This document shows, one piece after another, positions 35,534-45,240 of a stretch of 64,000 bases of DNA; positions within the stretch are counted from its first letter, which is position 1; each line of letters begins with the position of its first letter. The position numbers were made by a program, and so were the translations under genes. The notes beneath the pieces are model-generated. The model saw only the letters and a list, made by a program, of their open reading frames with translations, made no database searches and was not told the origin of the DNA. Source of the stretch: Brevibacterium sp. XM4083 (lineage in GTDB: Bacteria > Actinomycetota > Actinomycetes > Actinomycetales > Brevibacteriaceae); contig NZ_VFYR02000001.1 of NCBI RefSeq assembly GCF_006489205.2, positions 248,001 to 312,000 of the forward strand. Direction: 5' to 3'.

Positions 35534-36219
35534 GAGAGGCGGGGCCGACCATGGCGAAACCGGATGCAAGCGCGCGGATCCTCGAAGCCACCCGCGAGGA
35601 GATCGCGGAGAACGGAGTGCGCGGGCTGCGGGTGCAGAACGTCGCGAAACGAGCCGGCGTCTCCCTGGGACTCGTCTACTACCACTTCGAGGACCGCGCA
35701 GGCCTGCTCACGGCCACAATCGACTCCGTCAACCAGGCCGTTGAAGAGCGTGTGCTCCACCCGGCGACCGATGACGACGACGTCGACACCATCATCGACC
35801 AGCTCGTCGGCGAGGTCGGTGACGCAGCCGGCCTCCGGGGGGATTCCGTCGTCTGGAACGAGATCCGCGCGATCGCCGTCTTCGAAGCCGAACTCCGCGA
35901 CCCGCTGGCCGCGACGACACAGGAGTGGGAGAAGCGCTTCGGTCCGCTCCTGCGCTCCCTCGGCCTCACCGAGGCGGTCGTGGCCGAGACTGCGACCCTG
36001 CTCACCGTCCTCGTCGAGGGGATCTCGGGACGGTGGCTGAGCGACCAGCTCGACACCGCCGAGGCGCAGCGGCTCATCCGCCGCGGCGCCGCCTCCATCC
36101 TCGATGCGGCGACCGCCCGCGAGACCACCCGCGAATCTGCGGCGACCGCCCCACCGGCGACCGCCGAGACCACCACGCAGCCGACCAGCACGGCGACACC
36201 ACAGACACCCCAAGGATGA
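35530..36219 (+). CDS. TetR-family regulator of the permease/agmatine operon
   Basis: The helix-turn-helix VRGLRVQNVAKRAGVSLGLVYYHFEDRAGLL lies at residues ~30-60 of 229. The C-terminal ~25 residues are a Thr/Ala/Pro-rich tail. The ATG at 35530 overlaps the permease stop (ATGA); an internal ATG at 35551 is an alternative. It probably binds the palindrome at 33968-33985 and controls both divergent units, responding to a substrate of the pathway. Confidence 0.87.
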   Translation: MREAGPTMAKPDASARILEATREEIAENGVRGLRVQNVAKRAGVSLGLVYYHFEDRAGLLTATIDSVNQAVEERVLHPATDDDDVDTIIDQLVGEVGDAAGLRGDSVVWNEIRAIAVFEAELRDPLAATTQEWEKRFGPLLRSLGLTEAVVAETATLLTVLVEGISGRWLSDQLDTAEAQRLIRRGAASILDAATARETTRESAATAPPATAETTTQPTSTATPQTPQG

Positions 36220-36223
36220 CGAG

Positions 36224-37285
36224 ATGACGAACACCGATACGACGACAGCGACCGCCGCTCCCGTGGACGGCTCGAGCCCGCACTGGCGGATGCCGAGCGA
36301 AACCGCCCCGCACGATCGCGTCTACATGGCGTTCCCGCCCCGCGGACAGTCCTTCGGCGATGCCGAGGACGCCCGGCGGGCGTGGACGGTCGTCGCCCAC
36401 GCGACCCAGGACTTCGTGCCCGTGACGATGGTCGTCGACCCCGATGACCGAGCCGCCGCCGAGGCAATGCTGTCGGCGGACATCGAACTGCTCACCGCGC
36501 CGCTCGACGATGCGTGGATGCGCGACATCGGACCGACCTTCGTCATCGGCGACGGCGGCCGCCGCGGCGCAGTGGACTGGACATTCAACGGGTGGGGTCG
36601 GCAGGAATGGGCGCGGTGGGGCAAGGACAGGGAGATCGGTCTTATCGTTGCCGCACATGCCGGCGCCGAGGTGGTCGATTCCGAGCTCGTCAACGAGGGC
36701 GGCGGGATCCACGTCGACGGGGCGGGGACCGTGCTCGTCACCGACACCGTCCAACTCGACCGCTTCCGCAACCCGAGCTGGTCACGGGATGAGATCGAGG
36801 CGGAGCTGCGGCGCACCCTCGGCGTCGACCGCACGATCTGGTTCCCGCGCGGACTCCACCGGGACTCGCAGCGCTTCGGCACCCGCGGTCATATCGACAT
36901 CGTCGCGACCCTGCCGGACGAGCACACGGTGCTCATCCACCGGCAGCGGGATCCCCGTCACCCGGACCACCACCTGGGCCCCGTCTACGACGAGGTCCTC
37001 GCCGCCGCCTCGGCGCGTGACGGTCAGGAGTGGAAAGTCATCGAGCTCGACGCTCCCGAGCGGATCCGCGACGAGGAGGGGTGGACGGACTACAGCTACG
37101 TCAATCACCTCGTCACCAACGGGGCGGTCATCGCATGCACCTTCGACGACCCCAACGATGCCCTGGCACTCGACCGTCTCGCCGAGGCGTACCCGGGTCG
37201 CGAGATCGTCGGTGTCGATGCCCGGAACATCTTCGCCTACGGCGGCGGGATCCACTGCATCACCCAGCACCTGCCCGCAGTCTGA
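36224..37285 (+). CDS. aguA: agmatine deiminase
   Basis: The enzyme hydrolyses agmatine to N-carbamoylputrescine and ammonia. WMRDIGPTF, the GHIDI block (GTRGHIDIVATL) and the C-terminal GGGIHCITQ with catalytic Cys345 are the family hallmarks, and 353 residues is the normal length. AAGGA lies 7 nt before the ATG at 36224. No N-carbamoylputrescine amidohydrolase of the nitrilase type is nearby; the divergent amidase-signature enzyme might fill that step, which is an inference. Confidence 0.93.
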   Translation: MTNTDTTTATAAPVDGSSPHWRMPSETAPHDRVYMAFPPRGQSFGDAEDARRAWTVVAHATQDFVPVTMVVDPDDRAAAEAMLSADIELLTAPLDDAWMRDIGPTFVIGDGGRRGAVDWTFNGWGRQEWARWGKDREIGLIVAAHAGAEVVDSELVNEGGGIHVDGAGTVLVTDTVQLDRFRNPSWSRDEIEAELRRTLGVDRTIWFPRGLHRDSQRFGTRGHIDIVATLPDEHTVLIHRQRDPRHPDHHLGPVYDEVLAAASARDGQEWKVIELDAPERIRDEEGWTDYSYVNHLVTNGAVIACTFDDPNDALALDRLAEAYPGREIVGVDARNIFAYGGGIHCITQHLPAV

Positions 37286-37297
37286 GTCGAGACGGCA

Positions 37298-37329
37298 CGA
37301 GGCCCGGGACGCCATTGTCCCGGGCCTCG
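37298..37329. terminator. bidirectional terminator between aguA and the symporter
   Basis: CGAGGCCCGGGAC pairs perfectly over 13 bp with GTCCCGGGCCTCG around GCCATT; flanking GAGACG/CGTCTC extends the stem. A second stem (GTGCGAGCAG with CTGCTCGCAC, ~37380-37425) lies closer to the convergent symporter gene. Confidence 0.85.
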
Positions 37330-37436
37330 TCGTCTCTGTGCTGCTCCGACAGCCGGTGCGCGCGGTGCAGCGCGGCGCCGTGCGAGCAGTTCAGGGCACT
37401 CAGGTGGTGCAGTTCCCTGCTCGCACCGCGCGGCAC

Positions 37437-38975
37437 TCAGCCCTGCGGCACCTGCTCGCCGGCCTTCATCCTCGCCCAGCGCTCCTCCCAGAACGTCGCA
37501 TTCCTGATGCCGACGGCCTTGGGGTCGAACTCGGGGTCGAGGCCGAGCTTCTGCTGCCGCTCGAAGTCCCGCAGCAGCTTGAACGCCGGCTGCTGGAGGA
37601 TGAGGATGCCGACGATGTTGAGCCACGCCATGGCACCGACGCCGATGTCGCCGAGCGCCCACGCATCGCTGGGGTTGTCGTTCATCACGCCGATGGCGAC
37701 GGCGATGAGGATGAGCACCTGCAGGGCGCGGGTGCCGATCGTGAGGAACACGGGGTTCTTGAACTTGCCGAGCAGGTAGACGAGGTTCGTCTCCGCCATG
37801 TAGTAGTAGGCGACGATCGTCGTGAGCGCGAAGAGGAAGATCGAGATCGCGATGAAGCTCGCGCCGATGCCCGGGAAGATCGAGTCGAGACCCGACTGCG
37901 GCCAGCCCTCGCCCGGCGTCGTCTCGAGGGACTCGACGAGCTGCCCGCGACCCGAGCCGATGATCTCGCCTTCGGGGCTGAGCACGCGGTACATGCCGGT
38001 CGACAGGATCATGAAGGCCGTGGCCGAGCAGACGAAGAGGGTGTCGATGTAGACCGAACCGGCCTGGACGAGCCCCTGCTTGGTCGGGTGGGACACCTCG
38101 GCGGCGGCAGCGGCGTGGGGACCGGTGCCCTGACCGGCCTCGTTGGAGTAGATGCCGCGCTGGACGCCCCACTGGACGGCGAGGCCCATGATGCCGCCGA
38201 AGGCCGCCTGCGTGCTCGTGTCGATGCCGAACGCGGACTTGAAGATCAGCTCGATGACGGGCACGATCTGGTCGGCGTTGAGGAAGGTCACCGCGATCGC
38301 GGCGATGATGTAGATGAGGGCCATGAACGGCACGGCCAGCGACGCGAAGTGCGCGATGCGCTTGACGCCGCCGATGACGATGAAGGCCATGATGACGACG
38401 AGGGCGAGGGCCGTGACCCAGGTCGGCAGGTTCCATGCGTTCGTCACCGCACCGCCGATGGCCCGCGACTGGACGCCGGGCAGGAGGAACGACATCGCGA
38501 GGACCGTGACGGCGGCGAAGATGAAGCCGTAGACCTTGAAGAACTTCCCGAAGCGCGTGTACTCGTAGCACTTCTCGAGGTAGAAGGCCGGACCGCCGCG
38601 GTACTCACCGGTCTTGGGGTCCTTCTCCTTGTACGTCTGGCCCAGCGTCGACTCGACGTAGGAGGTCGAGGCGCCGAGGAGGGCGGAGATCCACATCCAC
38701 ACGACGGCACCGGGCCCGCCGAAGCCGATCGCCGTGGCGACACCGGCGATGTTGCCGACGCCGACGCGTCCGGCCAGCGACATCGACAGCGCCTGGAACG
38801 ACGAGACGCCGTCCTCGGAGCTCTTGCCCCGGAACATCTGCGTGAAGATCGACTTGATCTTGCGGATCTGGACGGCGCGGGACCGGATGGTGAAGTAGAC
38901 ACCGGCACCGAGGCAGAGGTACACGAGTGCGGATGACCAGATGATCCCATTGAGCCATTCGATGACTGCGGACAC
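37437..38975 (-). CDS. alanine/glycine:sodium symporter (AGCS family)
   Basis: The 512-residue membrane protein has ~11 helices with SMSLAGRVGVGNIAGVATAI, GGPAFYLEK and GIYSNEAGQGTGPHAAAAA, the signature blocks of AGCS carriers. It imports alanine or glycine with sodium. The start is taken as GTG at 38975 (VSAVIEWLNGIIW), with GGAAG 3 nt upstream; longer frames reach to 39272 without coding character. The tail FWEERWARMKAGEQVPQG is cytoplasmic. Confidence 0.88.
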   Translation of the reverse strand: MSAVIEWLNGIIWSSALVYLCLGAGVYFTIRSRAVQIRKIKSIFTQMFRGKSSEDGVSSFQALSMSLAGRVGVGNIAGVATAIGFGGPGAVVWMWISALLGASTSYVESTLGQTYKEKDPKTGEYRGGPAFYLEKCYEYTRFGKFFKVYGFIFAAVTVLAMSFLLPGVQSRAIGGAVTNAWNLPTWVTALALVVIMAFIVIGGVKRIAHFASLAVPFMALIYIIAAIAVTFLNADQIVPVIELIFKSAFGIDTSTQAAFGGIMGLAVQWGVQRGIYSNEAGQGTGPHAAAAAEVSHPTKQGLVQAGSVYIDTLFVCSATAFMILSTGMYRVLSPEGEIIGSGRGQLVESLETTPGEGWPQSGLDSIFPGIGASFIAISIFLFALTTIVAYYYMAETNLVYLLGKFKNPVFLTIGTRALQVLILIAVAIGVMNDNPSDAWALGDIGVGAMAWLNIVGILILQQPAFKLLRDFERQQKLGLDPEFDPKAVGIRNATFWEERWARMKAGEQVPQG

Positions 38976-39200
38976 GTTCTTCCAATCGTTGTTTCGTCGG
39001 CGGGTGCCGAGGCGGCGGGGGCAGCAGCTGCGCCACGTCGCAAGGAACCTTACCCAAGAGAATGATGTGGCTTGGCTGTGAGCCACCTCATAAGTGAAGC
39101 CGATTGTGAGCTGGGACGCAAATTCGCCGGTGAGGCCCGTCGATTCGCGGATCGCGAGGTTGCGAAATGGTTTCGACATCAACCATTTTCTGTGGGGCAG

Positions 39201-39229
39201 TTCACTATTTGGGACGGTATCCGTAAGAT
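39201..39229 (+). promoter_or_regulatory. promoter of the peptide ABC importer operon
   Basis: TTCACT (39201-39206), a 17-bp spacer and TAAGAT (39224-39229) lie ~60 bp before the binding-protein start. The rest of the 38976-39290 gap shows no gene; it must also hold the symporter promoter on the other strand, which I could not place. Confidence 0.65.
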
Positions 39230-39290
39230 GTGACCCGGATCTCTCCGAGCAAAGACGACACGGAGAGCACACGTGGAAGACAGGAACACA

Positions 39291-40922
39291 ATGAATCGTC
39301 GAACTGGTGTGAAGGCCGCAGCGCTCGCTGCCGCCGGCGCCCTGCTTCTCTCGGCATGCTCGACCTCGACCACCGGCAGCGACGCCGGTGGCGACGGCAG
39401 CGCGCTGACAGTCGGCACCACCGACAAAGTGGTCGCACTCGACCCGGCCGGAGCGTACGACAACGGCTCCTCACTCGTCGAGCAGCAGATCTATCCGTAC
39501 ATCCTCGCCTACAAGCCCGGCACCGCCGAGCTCAATCCCTCGATCGCCGAATCGGCCGACTTCACCGAGCCGAAGAAGTACGAGGTCAAGCTCAAGGACG
39601 GGCTCAAATACGCCAACGGCAACGACCTCACCTCCTCTGATGTGAAGTTCTCCTTCGACCGCCAGCTCAAGATCCAGGACCCCAACGGACCGTCGTCCCT
39701 CCTCGGCGGCCTCGAATCGGTCGAGACCCCCGACGACAAGACGGTCGTGTTCAACCTCAAGCGGGAGAACGACCAGACCTGGCCGGGCGTGCTCGCCTCG
39801 GCGGCGGGACCGATCGTCGATGAGGACGTCTTCTCGCCCGACGCGCTCACCCCGGACCAGGAGATCGTCGACGGCAAGGCGTTCTCCGGTCCGTACACGA
39901 TCGACAGCTTCAAGTTCAACGAGCTCATCACGTACAAGGCGTACCCGGACTATCAGGGATACGTCGAGCCGGCGAAGACCGACAGCGTGCAGATGCGGTA
40001 CTACTCCGACGCGAACAACATGAAGCTCGACGTCCAGAAGGGCACGATCGACGTCGCGTGGCGCTCACTGTCGGCGACCGACATCGAGGATCTCGGCAAG
40101 GACGAGAACCTCACCGTCCACAAGGGCCCCGGCGGGGAGATCCGCTACATCGTCTACAACATGGACACGATGCCCTTCGGCGCGAAGACCGACGACCCCG
40201 ACGAGAAGAAGGCGCTGGCCGTGCGCCAGGCGATGGCCGACTCGATCGACCGTCAGGCGATCGCGAGCCAGGTCTACAAGGACACCTACACCCCGCTCTA
40301 CTCCTTCGTCCCCGACGGGCTGCCGGGGGCGAACGAGGCGCTCAAGTCCGCGTACGGCGACGGCCAGGGCGGAGCGGACGTCGAGAAGGCGAAGAAGGCC
40401 CTCGAGGATGCGGGAGTGCAGACGCCCGTCGACCTCAACCTCCAGTACAACCCCGACCACTACGGTCCGTCCTCGGGCGATGAGTACGCGCTCATCAAGG
40501 ATCAGCTCGACAAGACGGGGCTGTTCAACGTCAACCTCCAGTCGACGGAATGGGTCCAGTACTCCGAGGACCGCACCTCCGACGTCTACCCGATGTACCA
40601 GCTCGGGTGGTTCCCCGACTACTCGGACGCCGACAACTACCTCGTGCCGTTCTTCTACGACACGGATGAGACGCCGAGCTTCCTCGCCAACCACTTCCGT
40701 GACGACCAGATCAACAAGGAGCTCACGGATCAGGCGTCGATCGCCGACAAGGCCGAACGCGAGAAGCAGCTCGGCACGATCCAGGATCAGCTCTCCGAGC
40801 AGCTGCCGACGCTGCCGCTGCTCCAGGGCAACCAGATCGCCGTGTCCGGCAAGGACGTCAAGGGCGTCGAGGAGACCCTCGACCCCGCGTTCCAGTTCCG
40901 CTTGGCGCTGCTGAGCAAGTGA
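39291..40922 (+). CDS. ABC importer substrate-binding lipoprotein, family 5 (peptide type)
   Basis: The signal peptide ends in LLSAC (Cys23), marking a lipoprotein. The 543-residue length and blocks such as LTSSDVKFSFDR, FNLKRENDQTWPGVLAS and ALAVRQAMADSIDRQAIA are typical of DppA/OppA-type proteins (SBP_bac_5). It binds a peptide or other small ligand outside the cell and hands it to the permeases encoded downstream. A strong hairpin separates it from the permease genes, probably to allow more binding protein than channel. Confidence 0.9.
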   Translation: MNRRTGVKAAALAAAGALLLSACSTSTTGSDAGGDGSALTVGTTDKVVALDPAGAYDNGSSLVEQQIYPYILAYKPGTAELNPSIAESADFTEPKKYEVKLKDGLKYANGNDLTSSDVKFSFDRQLKIQDPNGPSSLLGGLESVETPDDKTVVFNLKRENDQTWPGVLASAAGPIVDEDVFSPDALTPDQEIVDGKAFSGPYTIDSFKFNELITYKAYPDYQGYVEPAKTDSVQMRYYSDANNMKLDVQKGTIDVAWRSLSATDIEDLGKDENLTVHKGPGGEIRYIVYNMDTMPFGAKTDDPDEKKALAVRQAMADSIDRQAIASQVYKDTYTPLYSFVPDGLPGANEALKSAYGDGQGGADVEKAKKALEDAGVQTPVDLNLQYNPDHYGPSSGDEYALIKDQLDKTGLFNVNLQSTEWVQYSEDRTSDVYPMYQLGWFPDYSDADNYLVPFFYDTDETPSFLANHFRDDQINKELTDQASIADKAEREKQLGTIQDQLSEQLPTLPLLQGNQIAVSGKDVKGVEETLDPAFQFRLALLSK

Positions 40923-41000
40923 GCACCACGCGACTCGTGACCCGTCCCGGCCCGCGCCGAGGCGGCACCGAGCAGCGACGGTCACATCCCTGACCGTCGC

Positions 41001-41043
41001 CACCGAGGTGCAGGTGAGCCGACCGCTCGCCTGCACCTCGGTG
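41001..41043 (+). terminator. intra-operon hairpin (attenuator or mRNA stabiliser)
   Basis: CACCGAGGTGCAGG pairs perfectly with CCTGCACCTCGGTG, and the inner TGAGC/GCTCG extends the stem to ~19 bp around a CGACC loop. It lies 79 bp after the binding-protein stop and 80 bp before the first permease. A partial terminator or 3'-end protector is the common role at this place. Confidence 0.75.
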
Positions 41044-41122
41044 ACGCGTGCGCCCGGCGGCGCATCCGCGACTCCGCTCAGTCACGACGGCGATCCTGTC
41101 ACGACGACATCTCGAAGGAACC

Positions 41123-42208
41123 ATGTCTGCAGCCATCAGCCAACCCGAGGCGGCCGAGCCGACCGCCGCGGTCAAGAAGGCCCCGGGGAGCGGCCTGGGA
41201 CGCTACGTCCTCATCCGCTTCCTCCTCATCATCCCGACCATCTTCATCCTCACCACTCTGGTGTTCTTCCTCATGCGGATCACCGGCGACCCGATCACCG
41301 CGGCACTCGGCGGACGCCTGACCCGGGAGCAGCTGGCCGAACGCGTCGCCGCCGCCGGCTACGACCGGCCGATCCTCGTCCAGTACTTCGAGTACATGGG
41401 CAACCTGCTCCGCGGTGACTTCGGGACCACCGTCTCCGACGGCCAGCCCGTCACCGAGGTGCTCCTCACCTACGGGGCGGCGACCGTCGAGCTCGTCTTC
41501 TACGCCCTCATCGTCGCGTTCATCATCGGCATCCCCTTCGGCATGATCGCCGCGTACAAGCGCGACAAGACCCCCGATGCGGTGCTGCGCATCCTCGCGA
41601 TCCTCGGCTATGCGACCCCCGTGTTCTTCGCCGGCATGATCCTCAAGCTCGTCTTCGGCGTCTTCTGGCCGATCCTCCCGGTGGCCGGTCGGGGCACGAC
41701 GGAGACCGAATACATCATGTCCGGGGTCGTCGATCCCACCCGCTTCTACATCATCGACGCGATCCGCATCGGCAACTTCGAAGTCCTCGGCGACGTCCTC
41801 GCCCACGCGGTCCTCCCGGCCGTGGCGCTCGGCATCCTCACTGCCGGGGTCTTCCTCCGTCTCGTGCGCACGAACCTCATCGGCACGCTCGGCCAGCAGT
41901 ACATCGACTCCGGCCGCTCCCGTGGAATCTCCGAGTTCCGCCTCGTCACGAAGCACGCCTACCGGCCCGCGCTGATCCCCATCATCACCGTCATGGGCAT
42001 GCAGATCGCGCTCATGCTCGCCGGCGCCGTGCTCACCGAGACGACGTTCGAATGGAAGGGCCTCGGCTTCAAGCTCGCCGAGTACCTCACGGCCCGCGAC
42101 TTCGTCGCCGTCCAGGGCATCGTCGTGTTCCTCGCCGTCATCGTGGCGTTCACGAACTTCCTCGTCGACGTCATCGCCGCCTTCATCGACCCCCGAGTGA
42201 GGTACTGA
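41123..42208 (+). CDS. peptide ABC importer permease (DppB type)
   Basis: The 361-residue protein has six helices and the N-terminal RYVLIRFLLIIPTIFILTTLVFFLMR typical of DppB/OppB. The EAA coupling loop reads DSGRSRGISEFRLVTKHAYRPALIPII. AAGGAA precedes the ATG at 41123. Its stop shares one base with the next permease start (TGATG). Confidence 0.92.
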   Translation: MSAAISQPEAAEPTAAVKKAPGSGLGRYVLIRFLLIIPTIFILTTLVFFLMRITGDPITAALGGRLTREQLAERVAAAGYDRPILVQYFEYMGNLLRGDFGTTVSDGQPVTEVLLTYGAATVELVFYALIVAFIIGIPFGMIAAYKRDKTPDAVLRILAILGYATPVFFAGMILKLVFGVFWPILPVAGRGTTETEYIMSGVVDPTRFYIIDAIRIGNFEVLGDVLAHAVLPAVALGILTAGVFLRLVRTNLIGTLGQQYIDSGRSRGISEFRLVTKHAYRPALIPIITVMGMQIALMLAGAVLTETTFEWKGLGFKLAEYLTARDFVAVQGIVVFLAVIVAFTNFLVDVIAAFIDPRVRY

Positions 42209-43290
42209 TGTCCGCATCCCACCCGGAGAAGACCGGGATCACCGAAGCGCCGGAGAGCGCCCAGGAGACCTTCGCCGAGGCGGCCCCCGGCACCGGTGTC
42301 CCCGCCGTCGTCCTCGATGAGAAGGCGAAGAAGTCGTGGTTCAACCGGCTGCCCATCGTCTCCCATCTGCGTCAGTCCGTCGGCCTGCAGCGCGGCATGC
42401 TCATCACGGGTCTCGTGCTCTGCGGGCTCGTGCTCATCTGCGCGGTCTTCGCCCCGCTCATCGCCCCGTACGGCTACAACCAGCTCGGCACCTCCGAGGG
42501 GAACTTCGGGGCCACGCTGCCGCCGAGCGCCGAGCACATCTGGGGCACGACCGTCGGCGGCTATGACGTGTTCTCCCGGGTCATCTGGGGAGCCCAGACC
42601 GCGGTCGCCGTCATCGTGGTCGCCGTCGTCGCCTCCCTCTTCCTCGGCGTCGCCCTCGGCCTGATCTCCGGCTACCTCGGCGGTTGGCTCGACCGGATCC
42701 TCGTCGTCATCGCCGACGCCGTCTACGCGTTCCCGACCCTGCTGCTCGCGCTCGTCATGGCGATCGCGATCTCCGGGGGACAGTCGAGCGCCTGGGGCGG
42801 CATCGCCGCTGCCGCGCTGTCCATCACCGTCGTCTTCATCCCGCAGTACTTCCGCGTCGTCCGCGCCGAGACCCTGCGGCTGAAGGCCGAGCCCTTCGTC
42901 GAATCGGCGATCGTCCTCGGGGCGTCGAAGACGCGGATCATCGGCAAGCACATCTTCCGCAACGCGACGCGCACGCTGCCGCTGATCTTCACCCTCAACT
43001 CGTCCGAGGCGATCCTCACCCTCGCCGGACTCGGGTTCCTCGGTTTCGGCATCGAACCCACCTCGGCGGCGGAATGGGGCTACGACCTCAACAAGGCGCT
43101 GCCCGACGTCACGAGCGGCGTGTGGTGGACCTCGGTCTACCCGGGTCTGGCGATCGTGCTCACGGTGCTCGGCTTCACGCTCGTCGGGGAGTCGATGAAC
43201 GACCTCAACGACCCGCGCCTGCGGGTGCGGCGGAAGGCGAAGACGAAGGCCGGCGCCGCCGGTGCACGCGATCGAAAGGCCGAAGCATGA
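42208..43290 (+). CDS. peptide ABC importer permease (DppC type)
   Basis: The 360-residue protein has an N-terminal cytoplasmic extension (~75 residues, Ala/Glu-rich), then FAPLIAPYGYNQ and GTTVGGYDVFSRVIWGAQT, typical of DppC. The coupling loop reads ESAIVLGASKTRIIGKHIFRN. It pairs with the DppB-type permease and is coupled to the ATPase gene by ATGA. Confidence 0.92.
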   Translation: MSASHPEKTGITEAPESAQETFAEAAPGTGVPAVVLDEKAKKSWFNRLPIVSHLRQSVGLQRGMLITGLVLCGLVLICAVFAPLIAPYGYNQLGTSEGNFGATLPPSAEHIWGTTVGGYDVFSRVIWGAQTAVAVIVVAVVASLFLGVALGLISGYLGGWLDRILVVIADAVYAFPTLLLALVMAIAISGGQSSAWGGIAAAALSITVVFIPQYFRVVRAETLRLKAEPFVESAIVLGASKTRIIGKHIFRNATRTLPLIFTLNSSEAILTLAGLGFLGFGIEPTSAAEWGYDLNKALPDVTSGVWWTSVYPGLAIVLTVLGFTLVGESMNDLNDPRLRVRRKAKTKAGAAGARDRKAEA

Positions 43291-45095
43291 GCGCCCATCA
43301 GACAGGCAGCGGAACGACAGGGTCGGGACCGATCCTCGACGTCGACCACCTCGACGTCACCTTCTCCACCGACGCCGGTGACGTCCACGCGGTCAAGGAC
43401 CTCTCGCTCGAGGTGCGTCCCGGCGAAGTGCTCGCGATCGTCGGCGAATCCGGCTCGGGCAAGACCGTGACCGCCCGTTCGATCCTCGGGCTGCTGCCGG
43501 AGACCGCGCAGCGCTCGGGTGCCGTCGTGCTCTCGGGGAGCAACGTGCTCAGCGTCGCCCCCGAGCAGCTGCGGCAGATGCGCGGCTCCGATGTCGCGAT
43601 GGTCTTCCAGGAACCCTCGACGGCGCTCAACCCCGTGTTCACGGTGGGCTGGCAGATCGCCGAGGGGCTGCGCGCCCATCATCGGCGGGCGAGCCGGTCC
43701 GAGCTCAGGACCAAGGCGATCGCGGCGATGGAGCAGGTCGGGATCCCCGATGCCGCCCACCGCTTCGACTACTATCCGCACCAGTTCTCCGGCGGTCAGA
43801 AGCAGCGCATCGTCATCGCGATGGCGCTGGCGCTCGGGGCCAAGCTCATCGTCGCCGACGAGCCGACGACCGCCCTCGACGTCACGGTCCAGGCCGAGAT
43901 CCTCGACCTGCTCCGCGACCTGCGCGACACCACGGGCACCGCGATCGTCCTCATCACCCACAACATGGGCGTCGTCGCCGACCTCGCCGACCGGGTGGCC
44001 GTGATGTACCGCGGGGACCTCATCGAGGTCTCCCCGGTGGACACGCTCTTCAGCGACCCGAAGGAGCAGTACACGCGCGACCTGCTCGCCGCCGTGCCGA
44101 AGCTCGGCTCAACCGTCGCCGGCAGCCGGAAGGCCGCCGTCGTCGACGAGCGGAACCGGGCGACCGCGCCTGCCGCAGGGGAGGAGCGGGACCCGGCGAC
44201 CGCCTCGGCGTCCACGCCCACCTCGGTCGAACGCGACGGCGATGCCACCGCCTCGGCGAGGGAGCCCGTCGTCGTCGCGAAGGACCTCGACATCGTCTAC
44301 CCCGGCGGCATCGGGCGGCCGGACTTCCATGCCGTGAGCGCGGTGAGCTTCGACATCAGAGCCGGCGAGGTCTACGGCCTCGTCGGTGAGTCGGGGTCGG
44401 GCAAGACGACGATCGGCCGGGCCATCGCCGGTCTGACGAGGGCCAGCGGCGGGAGCCTCAGCGTCCTCGGGCACGAGATGGTCGGGTTCAAGGAGGGCGG
44501 CTTCCGTCCGATCCGCAGACGCATCGGGTTCGTCTTCCAGGACCCGGCGGCGTCGTTCAACCCGCACCTGACGATCGGGGAGTGCATCGCTGAGCCGTTC
44601 GCGATCCATCGTCGCGAGATGACCGCGCGCGATCGGCAGTCCCGGGTGCTCGAGCTCCTCGACTCCGTGCAGCTGCCGGCGGAGTACGCGGGGCGCTACC
44701 CGCACGAGCTCTCCGGCGGTCAGCGGCAGCGGGCGTCGCTCGCGCGGGGTCTCGCGCTCGACCCCGAGCTGCTCATCGCCGATGAGCCGACCTCGGCCCT
44801 CGACGTGTCGGTGCAGGCGAAGGTCCTCGAACTCTTCGTCGAGCTGCAGAACCGGTTCGACTTCGCGGCGCTCTTCATCAGCCACGACCTCGCCGTCGTC
44901 GACATGCTCTCGGATCGCATCGGCGTGCTCTACCATGGCCGACTGCTCGAGGAGGGGACCGGCGAGCAGGTGCTCGGGGCGCCGAGCAACGACTACACGA
45001 AGCGGCTCATCGCGTCCCTGCCGGTGCCCGACCCGGCCGAGCAGAAGGAGCGGCGCGAGCTCGCGCGGCAGCTGCGGGTCGCCTCAGGGGCGTAG
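43287..45095 (+). CDS. fused double ATPase of the peptide ABC importer (DppD-DppF type)
   Basis: Two complete ATPase domains lie in one 602-residue chain: domain 1 with VGESGSGKT (~53), QFSGGQKQR and IVADEPTTALDVT; domain 2 with VGESGSGKT (~373), ELSGGQRQR and LIADEPTSALDVS. Each is followed by the oligopeptide-type C-terminal extension. The linker (~285-330) is low-complexity, rich in Ala/Thr/Arg/Asp. The fusion replaces separate DppD and DppF and completes the importer operon. A strong terminator follows. Confidence 0.92.
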   Translation: MSAHQTGSGTTGSGPILDVDHLDVTFSTDAGDVHAVKDLSLEVRPGEVLAIVGESGSGKTVTARSILGLLPETAQRSGAVVLSGSNVLSVAPEQLRQMRGSDVAMVFQEPSTALNPVFTVGWQIAEGLRAHHRRASRSELRTKAIAAMEQVGIPDAAHRFDYYPHQFSGGQKQRIVIAMALALGAKLIVADEPTTALDVTVQAEILDLLRDLRDTTGTAIVLITHNMGVVADLADRVAVMYRGDLIEVSPVDTLFSDPKEQYTRDLLAAVPKLGSTVAGSRKAAVVDERNRATAPAAGEERDPATASASTPTSVERDGDATASAREPVVVAKDLDIVYPGGIGRPDFHAVSAVSFDIRAGEVYGLVGESGSGKTTIGRAIAGLTRASGGSLSVLGHEMVGFKEGGFRPIRRRIGFVFQDPAASFNPHLTIGECIAEPFAIHRREMTARDRQSRVLELLDSVQLPAEYAGRYPHELSGGQRQRASLARGLALDPELLIADEPTSALDVSVQAKVLELFVELQNRFDFAALFISHDLAVVDMLSDRIGVLYHGRLLEEGTGEQVLGAPSNDYTKRLIASLPVPDPAEQKERRELARQLRVASGA

Positions 45096-45100
45096 CGCAG

Positions 45101-45157
45101 CAGCCGCTTTACGGGCGCTGGACCACACAGTGTGGCCCAGCGCCCGGAAGGCGGCTG
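45101..45157 (+). terminator. terminator of the peptide importer operon
   Basis: Three nested stems are visible: CAGCCGC/GCGGCTG outside, GGGCGCTGG/CCAGCGCCC in the middle and CCACAC/GTGTGG at the tip. It starts 6 bp after the ATPase stop. Confidence 0.85.
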
Positions 45158-45240
45158 AATGGCAGAGCGGCAGGGTCGTCGAGCGGCGGGGTTGTCGAGC
45201 GGCGGGGCTGCTGAGAAACAGAGCTGCTTCGCGGACGGTC

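Noticed and set aside
36444-38936. 830-residue plus-strand open frame over aguA and the symporter
   Set aside because: It is Arg/Ser/Asp-rich, matches no family, and covers two clear genes on other frames.
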